From NCBI GenBank assembly GCA_027596075.1, contig JADGJC010000030.1, forward strand, positions 154,297 through 218,296: a DNA stretch of 64,000 nucleotides, read 5' to 3'. This document shows, in pieces, positions 23,933 to 35,132 of this stretch (positions are counted from its first letter, which is position 1; the number at the start of each line of letters is the position of its first letter). The notes beneath the pieces were generated by a model that made no database searches, was not told the origin of the DNA, and saw only the letters and a list, made by a program, of their open reading frames with translations. The stretch comes from Rhizophlyctis rosea (taxonomy: Eukaryota > Chytridiomycota > Chytridiomycetes > Rhizophlyctidales > Rhizophlyctidaceae). The position numbers and the translations under genes were made by a program.

Positions 23933-26900
23933 ATGTCTCATCAACGGGAACCAGTTGCAGTCGTGCCTCCCAATCCGCCAGATACCAGAAAGCCCATCTA
24001 CAAACTCCTTTTCGATTCGCACGGACAACCCACACATCAAACTTCTCCTCAACCCGAGCAAAGTCCCAACCATGCACCCGCTACTCAAGTTTCAACAGCT
24101 TCAACACCAAAAATGACACCAACGCCACTATTGGATACCGTGCCATCTTCCCCAATATCCCGAGCATCTGATGCTGGCTCTTCCGACATGACAGCTGCCG
24201 CCGATATCCTTCCTTCGCTGATCAACAGCGCAAAGCGCGCTGAGGATTCCCATGACTTTTGGAAGTTGTGTTCAAAAGCCAAAGACGCGTTGCCCAATGG
24301 AGCCAGGCTGGAGAATTTGACGTGGCGGTTGATGCATATGAATTTGAACAAGGAAAGGGAACGGAAAGAGAGGGGCAAGTCGCCAGCATTGAGTCAATCG
24401 AGTCCTTTGAGCGGTGGGAAAGAGAAGGGAGATGCGATGGATACGGGTGAGGCATCGGCGCCGGCGCCAGAGAAGCACAATGTGTGGGGATTGCCGACGT
24501 CGCATCAAACTGCAGATGAGAAACTAGCTGCAGGGAGGGAAGGGGCAGGGGAGGGAGGTGTATCACCGTCTCTCATGGATGGGTTGGATATGGTCATGAT
24601 GGATTCACCACGAATGGAGGATAAGGAAGCAAACCAAGCATCATATTTCGGAGATATTCCTCAGGTATACATCGAGTGGATCATTTGACGTGTATTGTTC
24701 GCGCACCAAATCTAATATTTGCCTGGATACAGCAATCACGTACAGATATCACATCACCATTCGATCCATCAGGGCAGTCGCACCCGGACATGATGGATTA
24801 TTCGTCAGCAGCGAACTTCGGAAATGACAACACTTACGACCTGAACCAAGCCATCTATGAGGCGGAGCTTTCACTGATGGATGAGAACTTCAACGACGAC
24901 GACCTGGCGCGCAGCGTGGATGAATGGAGCAATCAGTTCATGGCACTGGACCCCGTCCTCGGAATATCCGCACCACCTGCCAGTCATATGGGACCTATGG
25001 GACCAAACGGAACGCCTCCGGCCGAGAACGGCGAGCAGTTTGCAAAACAGCCACTTCCCGCAGGAACGCCCCATTCGTTTTCCGGTGTCTCGTCGCTACT
25101 ATCCAGTCTCAAAAGTGGGGATGCAGAAGCACGGTTACATCTAAGTAATGTCAGTGCTGCACATACGAGCGTCAGCCGCGACAACCGTACTCTCGGAGGC
25201 CCTGGATTCGATGCGACAATCCCGGCTGGGACGGTGCCCGGAAGCGCCATTCCGGATGCATCGACCAGGTCAGACAGCAACGACAATTCCAAAGCTGTCC
25301 CCGCCCCGCCCCGCAAAACTCCTGCAAAGAAGACTACCGCGAGTACCCCTCCTTCCACTTCGACGTCGGCCGGCAAGCCAAACGCCTTCCCCATCCAATG
25401 CTCCAACTGCAAGACCACCAAAACACCTCTCTGGCGCCGGGACGCTCAGGGCGAACCTCTCTGCAATGCATGCGGGTTATTTTACAAGCTGCATGGTGTT
25501 GTGCGACCAATCAGTATGAAAACGGACATTATTCGTAAGCGTAATCGGCGGGGCAAGGAGTCGGAGTTGGAGAAGGGCAAGGCGGGTGAGGGATCTCTGG
25601 GTTCAAAGCCACGTTCGGATGCAGCATCACCGGCCAGTTCGCAAGCTTCGTCTGGTTCCATGGGCGGGGGTGCTCGGGGTCTGCGCCGTCAGGGAATGGA
25701 CTTCCGACTTCAACTTCCAATGGCGTGCCAGTCACGGCGGGACATGTGGAGACTGTTGCGGCCGCCAATCAACTACTTGGGCCAGACCCAGGGCAGTTGG
25801 CCATGCAACATGGAGACGATGCTGGTCACTCGCTACCGCCACGGTCCATCATGATTCCTCAACCATCCGCAGCCCAAATCCTTCAAGCGTCCGGACGTTT
25901 GCAGCATTACTCTGGCATCAATGGTCCACCACAATCTGCATTCCCTGGTCAGCTCCTATCTGGGCCAGTGCCTCCGGAAATGCCTGTTCTGGTTGGCAGT
26001 GCCCCGCGTCCCATCCCCGTGATTGCCCATCATGCTCTCCAAAGTGCTGCTGGCCCGTCGTCCTTGCCGCAAAGTAACCTCTTTGCGCCGGGTTCCCTTC
26101 CTGCGGGAGGTGGCTTTGCAGCCTTGTACGGATCGTCGGCTCCCAACCCTCCACCCCCACCTCTTCCTACTCCTCCCATTCCCGCAAACAACAACGAACC
26201 GCCCTTCAAAACAGGCAAGAGGCAACGGCGAGACTCGGATACTCCGCAGTACCCACCGGAAGGCCAAGCCGGCACCTCTACCGCCCAACCAGCACCCGCT
26301 CCTGCCGCCGACGCAAACAACCCTCAATTGCAAATGTTGCAGGCCGTTTTTCATCAATTCGTGGAAGCTCAAACGAGGGCAGGCGCCCTTCCACCCGGGA
26401 TCGACTCCAACGCATTGCTCAAGCAATTGACCCTGCAATACGCCGAGTTGAGTACGGGCGGCCAACTCCAACAAGCGTCGTCCGACACCCAATCCCAATC
26501 GTCCAACAGCAGTCCTGTCGCACCTCCGCAGCAACTACCTCCCAATGGTCGACCTCTCAGTGGCGGAGTGCCGATGGCGCGAAACGGCAGCGGCGGTTCC
26601 CGGAAGACGCGTACAGCTGGCAGCCTCCGCCGAGCGGGATCTGGAAGTCCGGCTCCTCAATTGACGCCTCCACCACCCGCCGCCATCCAACAGCAGCCTC
26701 GGACAGTAGTGGTCCAATACAACCCCTACGCAGGCCATCCGAATAGTTCTCCCTTGTCTGGTGCCATCCCGCTTTCCACACCGCCACTCCACACCGCCCA
26801 ACTGCAACAACCACCCTTCGGTTTCGCCATCCAGCATGCAGGACCACAACCCCCGTACGGTTACCAACAGATCCACCCGCATCAGCTTCACCACCCGGTT

Positions 26901-27083
26901 GCGTATCATCCTTACTTGCGTCATGAGGGGATGGATGGAGGCGGTGGGCCGATGATGTCGGATGTGATGCTCGTGTCGCGTATGATGGCTGCCGAGGATC
27001 CGGCGGGGATTGCTAGTGAGGCGTTGGTGGATGGGGTCTATGGGTTTGGAGGTGGGGTTTACGAGTATGGGGGGCGGGTGTAG
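23933..27083 (+). CDS. GATA zinc-finger transcription factor, AreA/NIT2-like
   Basis: Exon 1 (23933-24664, [16 protein letters not shown]) carries at residues about 108-140 the fungal GATA-regulator block [20 protein letters not shown] followed by NLTW, like the N-terminal domain of AreA/Gat1. After a 68-nt intron, exon 2 starts at 24733 and encodes one class IV zinc finger, [15 protein letters not shown] then [12 protein letters not shown] (C-x2-C-x17-C-x2-C), near residue 467, with a basic tail IIRKRNRR. Such factors bind HGATAR sites and drive nitrogen-source genes in the nucleus. The remaining C-terminal part is a Pro/Gln/Ser-rich probable activation region ending VYEYGGRV. The reading frame shifts near 25655-25690, so either a very short intron or a one-base error in a G-run lies there. 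Start choice: first ATG of the open frame. Confidence 0.88.
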
Positions 27084-27544
27084 AGTGGGGATTGAGCGAG
27101 TGTGAAAAGGGGAAGCATTGTACTGCGGGGCAGAAAGTGTACCATAGCCGAGGTTGTACAGATTTGCGTTTGGGCTTTATTTGTTTGTGTTCTATCGATC
27201 GTGGTCGATGTCTAAATAGCAGCATAGTATTTGGGTTGCTTTTGCGTTGCCTTTTTCTTTTATATATAGGATTGTAGATTGCATGTTTTTGTTGGTTTGA
27301 TGTTGGGGATGGTTTGACACCCCGCTTTGATGAGGCCTCAGGCAGATTGGACTTAACAATTGTGAAGAAATCACTTTGTTAACCCGCCACCGAGTCTGCA
27401 TCCATCCCTTCCGTTATGCCATCCACATCGCAATGCTAATGCATGAGATCGTAAACAAGGTCACAGTCAAATGTCCACACAGCAGGGCGATAGGCAACAG
27501 GATAATAGGACATAGCAATAGAGTACATTCCCATGTTTATTGAC
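27084..27544. other. Convergent 3' region
   Basis: This is a 461-base spacer between the GATA factor stop and the SET-domain gene stop. It is T-rich downstream of the GATA gene (polyadenylation expected). No gene was seen. Confidence 0.55.
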
Positions 27545-28282
27545 TTACTGGCGGGACGCCCACCAGTCAGGGCCGTAATCTACACACAGTTCTCCGCCTT
27601 CTGCTATCTCCTCATCTCCACTGAACAAGCCCATAACAATTTCTCCACCCAATTGCCGTACATCAGGTGAATCCGCAGAAGGCGATGAATCAACAATAAT
27701 CAAATCAAATTTCGCATTGGGTCCGCTGCGAATGCCTCGCCAGTCGTTTGCAAAGCGTGCTTCAGAACTGTGTGTTTCTCCATCGATGATGAGAACGCTG
27801 CCGAAGCTCATGGCGTGATTTGAATTATCGGACTTTCGAGTGGCGTCGATCAGTGCTTGTGTTATTTGGGATTTGTGTAGCCAGGGTAGGATTTTTGGGG
27901 ATGGGTATACTATTCCGGTGTATAGTGTTAGAAGGGTGTCTGGTGGAATTGGGGCCGCGGCAAATAGACCGTGTTGGTTATGTGCTGGATGTAAGGGGTC
28001 GGATATTGAGCGAATAGCGAGGTAGTTGGATGGCGTGCTCGGAAAACGGTGTCTTTGTAAGATGGAGGGGAGCGTGGGAAGTAGCAGTTGCAAGGAGTCC
28101 GATATGGGAATATCTGACGCGACGTTTTGGAAGAAGGAGGTGATGGACTGGGGTAGCGACGGGTCGTAGAGGTTTTTCGAAGTGTAGGAACACGATGCGT
28201 TTTGTGGCCATGAAGCTGGCGCTGCGGCATGGGCGTTATCGCTGACGCCACTGTCAACCGCTGACTTGATTGAGTTTTGCAT
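27545..28282 (-). CDS. SET-domain-like protein (possible methyltransferase)
   Basis: This is a single-exon gene of 245 residues from ATG 28282. The central and C-terminal part has the order of SET motifs: GLFAAAPIPPDTLLTLYTGI (start of SET, with the G-x-F-A pattern and Y-x-G), then ARFANDWRG...GPNAKF in the place of the R-F-x-N-H cofactor loop, and GELCVDYGPDWW in the place of the G-E-E-L-x-x-D-Y-G motif. The canonical NHSC is replaced by NDWRG, as in some divergent SET proteins. Family members methylate lysines of histones or other proteins using AdoMet; substrate unknown. It is divergent from the next plus-strand gene with 254 bases between starts. Confidence 0.7.
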   Translation of the reverse strand: MQNSIKSAVDSGVSDNAHAAAPASWPQNASCSYTSKNLYDPSLPQSITSFFQNVASDIPISDSLQLLLPTLPSILQRHRFPSTPSNYLAIRSISDPLHPAHNQHGLFAAAPIPPDTLLTLYTGIVYPSPKILPWLHKSQITQALIDATRKSDNSNHAMSFGSVLIIDGETHSSEARFANDWRGIRSGPNAKFDLIIVDSSPSADSPDVRQLGGEIVMGLFSGDEEIAEGGELCVDYGPDWWASRQ

Positions 28283-28536
28283 ATCGCCAATGGGGTTCGA
28301 AGAGATTGAGGGGACGGGACCAAAGGGAAGGTGGGAGGTGGGGTGGACTCTGGAAGGGTGTGTGGACTGTGGAGACGGAAAAGTCTATGTATGTTGTACG
28401 GCGCAGTCACGCTGTTTTACCAGCCACATGCCACATTGCTTGTTCGAGTTGGACGGCACACACCACTTCAACAAGGGCCCAGCTTCGCAAAAGGCCAGAT
28501 GCAGATGTTCGAGATCTTGTTTACATCCACACAAAA

Positions 28537-30738
28537 ATGATGGCGTCCTCAAGCACCGCAACACCAGAGAGCGTCAAAGAGGAGACTTCCACACCGTCAC
28601 TAGCATCCATTCGAGGACCGACGCGTCGGCCAAGCCGAAAAGCCCTGATTGTGATGTGGGCCGAGTTCCACAAGAAGATTATTCAGGTGCATTTCGACAA
28701 TCTCGATAGCATTTCGCCTCAGCTAACTTTCCTGACACAACAGCACTTCGGCAACGCAGGCGTATATTGGTTCCGTGACTGTCCGAAAGTAAAACATTGG
28801 AGCAATATCGCTGATGAAAGGGCGTGGGAATATCTTGTTTTGTGGGTATCATCATGTTTCGTTTACTATGATGTCTGGTATGCTTGTATTGACATGATCA
28901 TTCACAGAGAATGGGTGTACGCGCTAAGGGTGACTATTAATGCAATTTGTCACATGGATGCAACACTGCTGTAGTTCGTCGTGTCACTTATACGCCTATT
29001 TGATAGGGGAGAAGCGGCATGATCGGTCTGAATTCCTTTGACATAACTAAGCAGGAGAATTGGAACTTCATGGGAAAACCGTACATCGGTCAAGGATCTC
29101 GGTTCTTTCGAATGTGCGGGGTCGCTTGCAATTTGTGTCATCGTCCATGAGAAGATTGTACTTATCCATTATATCAGGGAAGTAAGGGATTTCCTATTAT
29201 TCGACAACCGAAAAGGAAAACGCATCCGGCATCTGGTACAGGATGACATACCAGCTGATGTAATGGTTGTGATGAAGGAGCTAGTGGGTACTTTTGCGTT
29301 TTGGCAGGCGACAAATGAAATGATCCTACTGACACGTCACGCTTGGATAGATGGCATTCGATCAAGTGTATCACATGGAATTCGAGCGTCTGGAGGCTAT
29401 GGGATTCTTTCGATTCCCAGATGCCAACGATGGTAAGGACCTTGCGTTGGAGGATCCGTCACAAGTTCACTTCTGAATAATTATGGATTGAATCAGATCT
29501 TGATGCCGAGGCTGAGCGACGGCTACAATGCATACGATCGTGTTATAGCGTTTCTCGAGAAACATCAGAGCCACAATATTGGTCGTCAGGTAATTGGACA
29601 AGATTCAGATCCAGTAGCACATCCCACTCATACTTCCGAATAATTGCGAAATTCCAGGGGCTACCATGCAACATCTCAGAGCAGGAGTTACTCAAGGAAG
29701 CAATCCCGATACCGCTGATCATTCCGAAACCGAGACTCCCTCACGAAAGCGTAAACGCGGTTCAACAGATCACCGGCTGGACGAGGATGAGAAGGATGAG
29801 ACGTATCACCCACGTCGGACAAAAATTGGACGGAGGAGCGGTCGGGGACGAAGGTGGGGTAGGCCCAGTACGGATAGCGATTCGGAAGAGGAGGAAAAGG
29901 AAAATGATGATGTTTCGTCAGTTGATGAGGACGATGACACACCTTTGACGGGACGGAAAGCAAAACTGGTTTCCAGGGGCCGGAGCTTGTATCCCAAAGG
30001 GCTGAAGAAGCCTAGAGGTGGTGCGGCTACGGCGGCGGAACCGGACGGAACGACGCCGGGACTTGTGATGGAGGAGCAACGGATGTATCAGGGAGAAAGC
30101 ATTTCGCATGTGTTTTGGAGAAGGGATACGTATGATGTTGATGACGATGGGGGGCCAGGGTCGCCAAGTGTGGAGAAAGGGAAGAGAAGGTCTGACGGGT
30201 CATGTGGACAAAAACCGGAAATGGTGGACGCCGGGACGCAGTGTGAAAGTCTGTCGGAAGATAAAGGGATTCAGTGCAGGCTTGAAGTGGATAGCACGCG
30301 AGGGTCCCAATCAGTGGATAGTAGCACACAATGTGAGGGCATTTCGGATGATAAGGCGACACAATCCGGGAATGGGGCGGACGAATCGGGCGAGATTGTT
30401 GTAAATATTTTTGCGAAAAATGGGAAGGCTGTTGTGCGGAATTTGCGCGTGTCGGCCGTTTATACGTTTGCTCAGCTCATTCAGGTATGTCGGCCATTCC
30501 TTCCCATTATCCCGTTGTCTTCTTACCGGATTAATGTTGCCATCCATAGCTTCTACCATTACCATCCATCAACGAAGAAGAAATGAGTTACGCGTGTTAT
30601 CGGTATGAAGAATCGTCCGATGCGGGTGCAGAGGCGACTTTTGCACCGTTGGATCGATTAGGAAAATACTTCTCAACTGACGGAAACCTGGGGGTCAGAT
30701 CGGTCCCGTCTCCGACTTTATGCATAGATGATTTTTGA
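28537..30738 (+). CDS. Unrecognised multi-exon protein with basic and acidic tracts (nuclear?)
   Basis: The first exon begins MMASSSTATPESVKEETSTP at 28537. Further exons read HFGNAGVYWFRDCPKVKHWS, then IREVRDFLLFDNRKGKRIRH, FERLEAMGFFRFPDANDD, and a long exon with TPSRKRKRGS, GRRSGRGRRWGRPS and DSDSEEEEKENDD. The end is IVVNIFAKNGKAVVRNLRVS, one intron, then LPSINEEEMSYACYRYEESS and a stop at 30738. The basic clusters look like nuclear localisation signals. The last domain of about 80 residues could be a small alpha/beta fold. No known family was recognised. Exon joins between 28810 and 29200 are uncertain. In the long exon, a QCES...GIQC pattern occurs twice (TQCESLSEDKGIQC, TQCEGISDDKATQ), a small internal repeat. 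Confidence 0.55.
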
Positions 30739-31046
30739 GTGCACTTTCGGCTTCGCGTATGGGTACCCCACAATGTATATATGTACATCACAATTTCGTA
30801 TACCGGTCGGAAGATGTCAATCTTCCCGCACACTAACCAATCATACGACCAAGAACAAAAACAGTTTCTCCCGTCTAATCGCGGGAAAGCGAGGCAAAGA
30901 AAGTCCAACTTGATATAAGATAACATATGTAACAAAAGCTAAAAAGGAGACGAGGGGAACTACTAACTACAGGAAAAAAACTATTCATCATTAACCACTA
31001 CGTCGTGCCAAAGAGACCGCCGTCCCAACCGCCACGCCACCTCTTA
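30739..31046. other. Convergent 3' region
   Basis: This is a 308-base spacer between two converging genes. It contains A/T-rich stretches such as the poly-A run near 30970 but no recognisable gene. Confidence 0.55.
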
Positions 31047-32015
31047 TTAAGCAGAAGGAACAGACACGAGGCCTTCAAACCGGTTTTGATGCAAGAGGCC
31101 CTTGTCGACTTCCCGCAAAGACGCACCCGACCGCATCTTCGGCACTCCCTGACGGCGTGGCCGCGCCGGTGATCGTCGCTTTGTGGATGTTGCCTTCACG
31201 ACCTCCGTGGACGGGACGGATACTACTAATCCCTCCGAAGAATCTACGGGCACTTCCAACGTGGCCTTTGCGTCCTCCGCCCCAACCTTGACCTTCTCGC
31301 CCGCACTCTTTGCCGCCTCCGCCTCTGCTTGGCGCTTCTTGCGCAACCTCAATTGCTGCTTAACCCATCCCTGGAACCACACGACGTGCATGGGCATGAC
31401 GCCCGCTAGGACCATCCATAGCCACCGGCCTGGGAAGGAGAAGTATAGGTCCTGGATGAAGTATGCGTGGTATAGGATGCGGGTTGCAAAGAAGGTTGAC
31501 CCGAACACCATGTCGTTTCTCCATTTTTTGTTGACGCTGCCTAGAGCTAGAACACCCGTTGGGAGTTCAAGAAGACCCATGGTGCAGAACCCGCCGGGAA
31601 CGCCGGCACCGAGGAGGCCGATGACCATGATCATGTAGAGGGTGTGGTGGAACCAGCCGCTCATTGGGTCGATGTGTTTAGGGTAGCAGACTGAACCGAT
31701 GGAGAGATCGGTGATGAGGTAGGCGACGAAGAAGGCGCAGAGGTATCGGGCGAGGGGGGAGTCTGTTAATGGGGATGCGGCCATGGAGTGAGGGCCGAGG
31801 AGGAGGTGGGAGTGGATGAAGGGGATGCAGCCGATTGTGAGGGTTGTTGCGCAGAGGAGGGTGAGGATCCATGCTCGCGATTTTTCGGTTGCGAATGTTG
31901 TTGGGTAGATGCGGGGGAGGGTAAAGTAGGCCGAGCTTAGTGCTGTGGTTGAGGCGAGGAAGGGGTAGATGAAGTCTGACGAGGTTAGAACCTCGGAGAT
32001 GGGGCGTGTCGCCAT
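31047..32015 (-). CDS. TLC-domain (TRAM-LAG1-CLN8) membrane protein
   Basis: This is a single-exon gene of 322 residues from ATG 32015 (MATRPISEVLTSSDF). About six hydrophobic segments lie in residues 15-230. The TLC core is recognisable: LCAFFVAYLITDLSIG, HIDPMSGWFHHTLYMIMV, LLELPTGVLALGSVNKKWR, TFFATRILYHAYFI. Proteins of this family sit in the ER or plasma membrane and act in lipid sensing or synthesis. It lacks the Lag1 motif of ceramide synthases, so it is closer to the TMEM56/TLCD type than to a ceramide synthase. The C-terminal 80 residues are basic and cytosolic-looking (KKRQAEAEAAKSAGEK). Its specific lipid role is unknown. Confidence 0.82.
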   Translation of the reverse strand: MATRPISEVLTSSDFIYPFLASTTALSSAYFTLPRIYPTTFATEKSRAWILTLLCATTLTIGCIPFIHSHLLLGPHSMAASPLTDSPLARYLCAFFVAYLITDLSIGSVCYPKHIDPMSGWFHHTLYMIMVIGLLGAGVPGGFCTMGLLELPTGVLALGSVNKKWRNDMVFGSTFFATRILYHAYFIQDLYFSFPGRWLWMVLAGVMPMHVVWFQGWVKQQLRLRKKRQAEAEAAKSAGEKVKVGAEDAKATLEVPVDSSEGLVVSVPSTEVVKATSTKRRSPARPRRQGVPKMRSGASLREVDKGLLHQNRFEGLVSVPSA

Positions 32016-32587
32016 GTTGTGTGAGCTTTCTTACGATGAGTCTCCTGACTACTGTTCAATTCTGACTTGAAACTTGTTCAGAGTGATCCTTGACCCTTTA
32101 TAGGCGGGGTTGTTAATAACCACGACTTGGCCGCCAAATGAAGGATCGTTGACGACAAGGAACAGGTGAGCGGGGCAGGTGCCCCCTGTCCCATTTGTAA
32201 GGTTTGTGGTGGATTGGAGACAATTTTGATGCACCATGCTGGGCCACAAGCATGAAAGTGGCGCAGTGCAAAGTCTTACTGTTCTGGACCCAGAAATTCG
32301 AATGTTTGGACGGCCACGCTGCACGTGGAATGGGCACCGACATTGGCTGGCTGGCCCAAATGGGTGCCAACCTCCGATGTTCGGCTTATCGGACTTGAAC
32401 ATGTGAGACACCCAATCTCATTTTGCATGTGAAAGCAAGTCAAACTTGATGCCCACAAGCCCTCCGATTTCTATTTGTGTAACATACATCCGGTACACCG
32501 GGACCGGCAAACATTCACCAAAATTTTATAAACCTTCGCAGTTGTACTTAGTGCCGTTTGAGCTCATTGCGCTGTCATCGGGCCGCC
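32016..32587. other. Divergent promoter region of TLC and CYTH genes
   Basis: This is a 572-base spacer between two divergent starts. Apart from the TATA-like element listed separately, nothing is recognised. Confidence 0.5.
32527..32532 (+). promoter_or_regulatory. TATA-like element of the CYTH gene
   Basis: TATAAA lies 56 bases upstream of the start codon at 32588, a suitable distance for a compact fungal promoter. There is no experimental support. Confidence 0.35.
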
Positions 32588-33609
32588 ATGGAGATCGAAG
32601 TCAAACTAAGACTACCTACGTCAGCCGCGTATCAGAGCGCTTTGAACGTGCTCTCAGCCGAGGCCGCTGAACTACATACCGATGAACAGGAGAACTTCTT
32701 CTTGGATGGCGCAGATCGAGAACTGTGAGCCATCTTTTTAATATGCTCACGCCTTCCAGCCCAAAATTGACGTAGTGCAAGCGAGCAGCGAAAGACTGTC
32801 TTTCGGTTGCGTCGCGCTGTGCGGCGCCCTGTGGGTTCGTCTATCTATTGTCTCTCAGGCCAGAAGGTGTGTTACGTAGCAGCCCGACCACACATCAGGG
32901 GGCCAGTTGCTCACTATCTCTGAACGGCTGGCAGTCTATCTGCACGGCAACAATCAAAGGAAACGCAGTATTGGTAAACGGGGTGTCTAGAGTGGAAGAG
33001 GTGCGATCAGCTCAAATCATGTCTACAGCGCATCCGTTGACGTAATTCGGCACAGGATGAAGCCCTTGTGGAGGTCAAGATCATGGACAAACTCTTGAAT
33101 GAACCATCAACCGTGGAGTCATACCGCAACCAGTTCGGTAGTTTGCCGACCTGTGATGAGGCGGCCAGTGCTCATAAGTTTGTGCATCACAATAGGAACG
33201 CAGTACTGGGAAGGTTGTGCGAGCTACTCCCCTCTCCCAATACTCTCACACGAACCGGTTCATTCGGGACGACACGTACGGTCTTCCAGTGGAATGGAAT
33301 CAAGTTGGAAGTAGATAAAACTGAGGTATACCTCCATTCATGGCATAGGTTTGCGAGCCATATATCAATCATTTGGTAATCATTTTTCAGTATGAGTTTG
33401 GCACGGCATATGAAATCGAAGCAGAAAGCGAACGGCCGGAAGAGATAAAAGCAATGATGTACGTGATGAGTAATGCTGGCAACTTTATTACATTGCGACA
33501 TCGTGTTGAACGTCCTCATAGAACACAACTGCTTGACGAACATGGCATTCCATGGTCGGAGAGTACGAGGAATAAATATGTCAACATGCGGCTTGGATCC
33601 ATTGCGTAG
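32588..33609 (+). CDS. CYTH-domain triphosphate tunnel metalloenzyme, plant TTM3-like
   Basis: The protein starts with the defining ExExK motif, MEIEVKLRLP (Glu2, Glu4, Lys6), which lines the tunnel entrance of CYTH phosphatases. After an intron at about 32726-32779, FRLRR provides the Arg pair on a tunnel strand. Later exons read ATIKGNAVLVNGVSRVEEDE (Lys plus a second acidic pair), VFQWNGIKLEVDKTE and EFGTAYEIEAE. Two or three further GT..AG introns can be placed. This order matches plant TTM3-like proteins and thiamine-triphosphatase relatives, which hydrolyse inorganic tripolyphosphate or nucleoside triphosphates with Mg2+ or Mn2+. The exact join between SIYCLSGQK and SICTATIKG is uncertain. 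The C-terminus after YVMSNAGNFIT is divergent. Confidence 0.8.
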
Positions 33610-34001
33610 ACTACTATTTTTTCAACGTTTGGGTGCATCTACGAATGCATGATCCATGACTTTCTTTACTCTTGAAAGACGTATTTAGCGTTTTTGGTAT
33701 GGATTCGATGACTTTACAGAGTCTGAAGATGGGCACTGGCAACATTATGCGCTTGATTTTGTTGATTTCATCAAACCCTGCGCCACAGTCCGGGCCACCA
33801 GGCCTGGCCTGCTAGTGTTCCGCAAAATCACAATCCTCTCCTTGCAGCTTCAGCATGGAGTCGTCTCTTTTCTCATCGGATGTAGCGGGACCCAAATTGC
33901 GACTTCGCAGACCTCTCAGATACACCATACACGTTACAAGTCGTACCATTGGAATCTTGCACCCTTAAAACAAAGGTAATGTTTGATTTTGAACGCGCCT
34001 T
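33610..34001. other. Intergenic spacer before the Smr pair
   Basis: In these 392 bases, an ATG-initiated frame at about 33855 (MESSLFSSDVAGPK) stops after 36 codons. I cannot decide whether it is an untranslated exon of the downstream Smr gene. Nothing else is seen. Confidence 0.45.
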
Positions 34002-35132
34002 ATGCAGTCGGCAGCCACCCTGACCTCAATTCCTGGCTCTAGCATAACCAACCTTCCTCGTCCAGCAGTCAGATATTCTCAGAACCCTTCGGTGCGTCAG
34101 ACAAGGATGGTACTCATCTCAAGTCCATATTTGGTTGACGCTCATCGCGTGCAGTTCGACCTGATATCATCAGGCGAGATGAGTGCCTACACCCAACCTG
34201 GCGAACTGAGCCCGGACGAGCGGTTTGCGGCGGATCTGGAGAGGGCGAAACGAGAATCACTCGAAGAGTACCAGCGACAGGTCCAAAGCGGGCCTGTTTG
34301 CAGGAGTACCCCAGCAACGCAAATTGGGTTGTCCTCTCAAAGCATTCAAAGGCCGAACTTGGATCACGACAAAGAGATCGCGAAAGCCTTGAGCTTTGAT
34401 AACGAAGCAGAGCTTATGTCATGGGTTCTAGAGATGTCAAAGTTCGACACGCCTTCAGCCAACGCCCAATTGCCGTCAGCTGCTAGTCCTTCTCGCAGCA
34501 CCGCATTCTTAAAGCCATCATCAACTGAAAAGCGACGTTCTTCCTCCGTGGACGAAGACGCCCTGGCTAGAGTTCTTGCCGAATATGGTGGATTCTTGAC
34601 GTCACAGGAAGCGGCGGCATTGAATGCATCGCTGAAAGACACGTCGGATTTCCAGAAGCAAAAGGACGACATCTTCCGCATATGCCGTCGCCGCATCCGT
34701 GAGCTGAATGACGACCTGTACAAAGCCAGTTCCTCAATTCCCAAACAAGCATCGAAGATCAAATCGCTCGAGCAAGAAGTTGAACGGGCAAAGAAGCAAG
34801 CGAGCGTGCTGATCTACTACCTCTACAACACTCCGAGCATCCTCGGGCAAACATTTGCGGCAGACGAAACCCTCGAAATCGACTTGCACGGTCAAACCAT
34901 ACCTGACATCCCTAATATCCTTAACAACATCGTCATACCGTTCGTGGGGAGCCGTAGCCAGTTTGTGTTGATTACTGGAAGGGGGACGAATATCTTCACG
35001 GGGATTTGCGTCATCAAGGATGTCATCGAAAAGTACTTGGTTTTGAGGAACTACGAGGTGGATCCAGTTAAGGGGAACCCCGGGGCTATCAGAGTGTCGG
35101 GGCCGTTTAGGAATGAGGGTTGGGATGATTAA
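34002..35132 (+). CDS. Smr-domain protein, upstream copy of a tandem pair
   Basis: This is a single exon of 376 residues. Residues 292-366 form a small MutS-related (Smr) domain: EIDLHGQTIPD, VLITGRGTN and NPGAIRVSGPF. The DLHGxT motif and the G-x-G-x-N motif are those of Smr endonucleases and RNA-binding relatives. Residues 70-90 (DERFAADLERAKRESLEEYQ) look like a ubiquitin-interacting motif. Residues 184-231 hold a module (ALNASLKDTSDFQKQKDDIF then RICRRR) that recurs in the downstream paralogue and is otherwise unknown to me. A short coiled coil lies at 250-266. The start may instead be Met36 or Met60; both would keep the UIM-like helix. Substrate (DNA or RNA) is unknown. Confidence 0.8.
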   Translation: MQSAATLTSIPGSSITNLPRPAVRYSQNPSVRQTRMVLISSPYLVDAHRVQFDLISSGEMSAYTQPGELSPDERFAADLERAKRESLEEYQRQVQSGPVCRSTPATQIGLSSQSIQRPNLDHDKEIAKALSFDNEAELMSWVLEMSKFDTPSANAQLPSAASPSRSTAFLKPSSTEKRRSSSVDEDALARVLAEYGGFLTSQEAAALNASLKDTSDFQKQKDDIFRICRRRIRELNDDLYKASSSIPKQASKIKSLEQEVERAKKQASVLIYYLYNTPSILGQTFAADETLEIDLHGQTIPDIPNILNNIVIPFVGSRSQFVLITGRGTNIFTGICVIKDVIEKYLVLRNYEVDPVKGNPGAIRVSGPFRNEGWDD

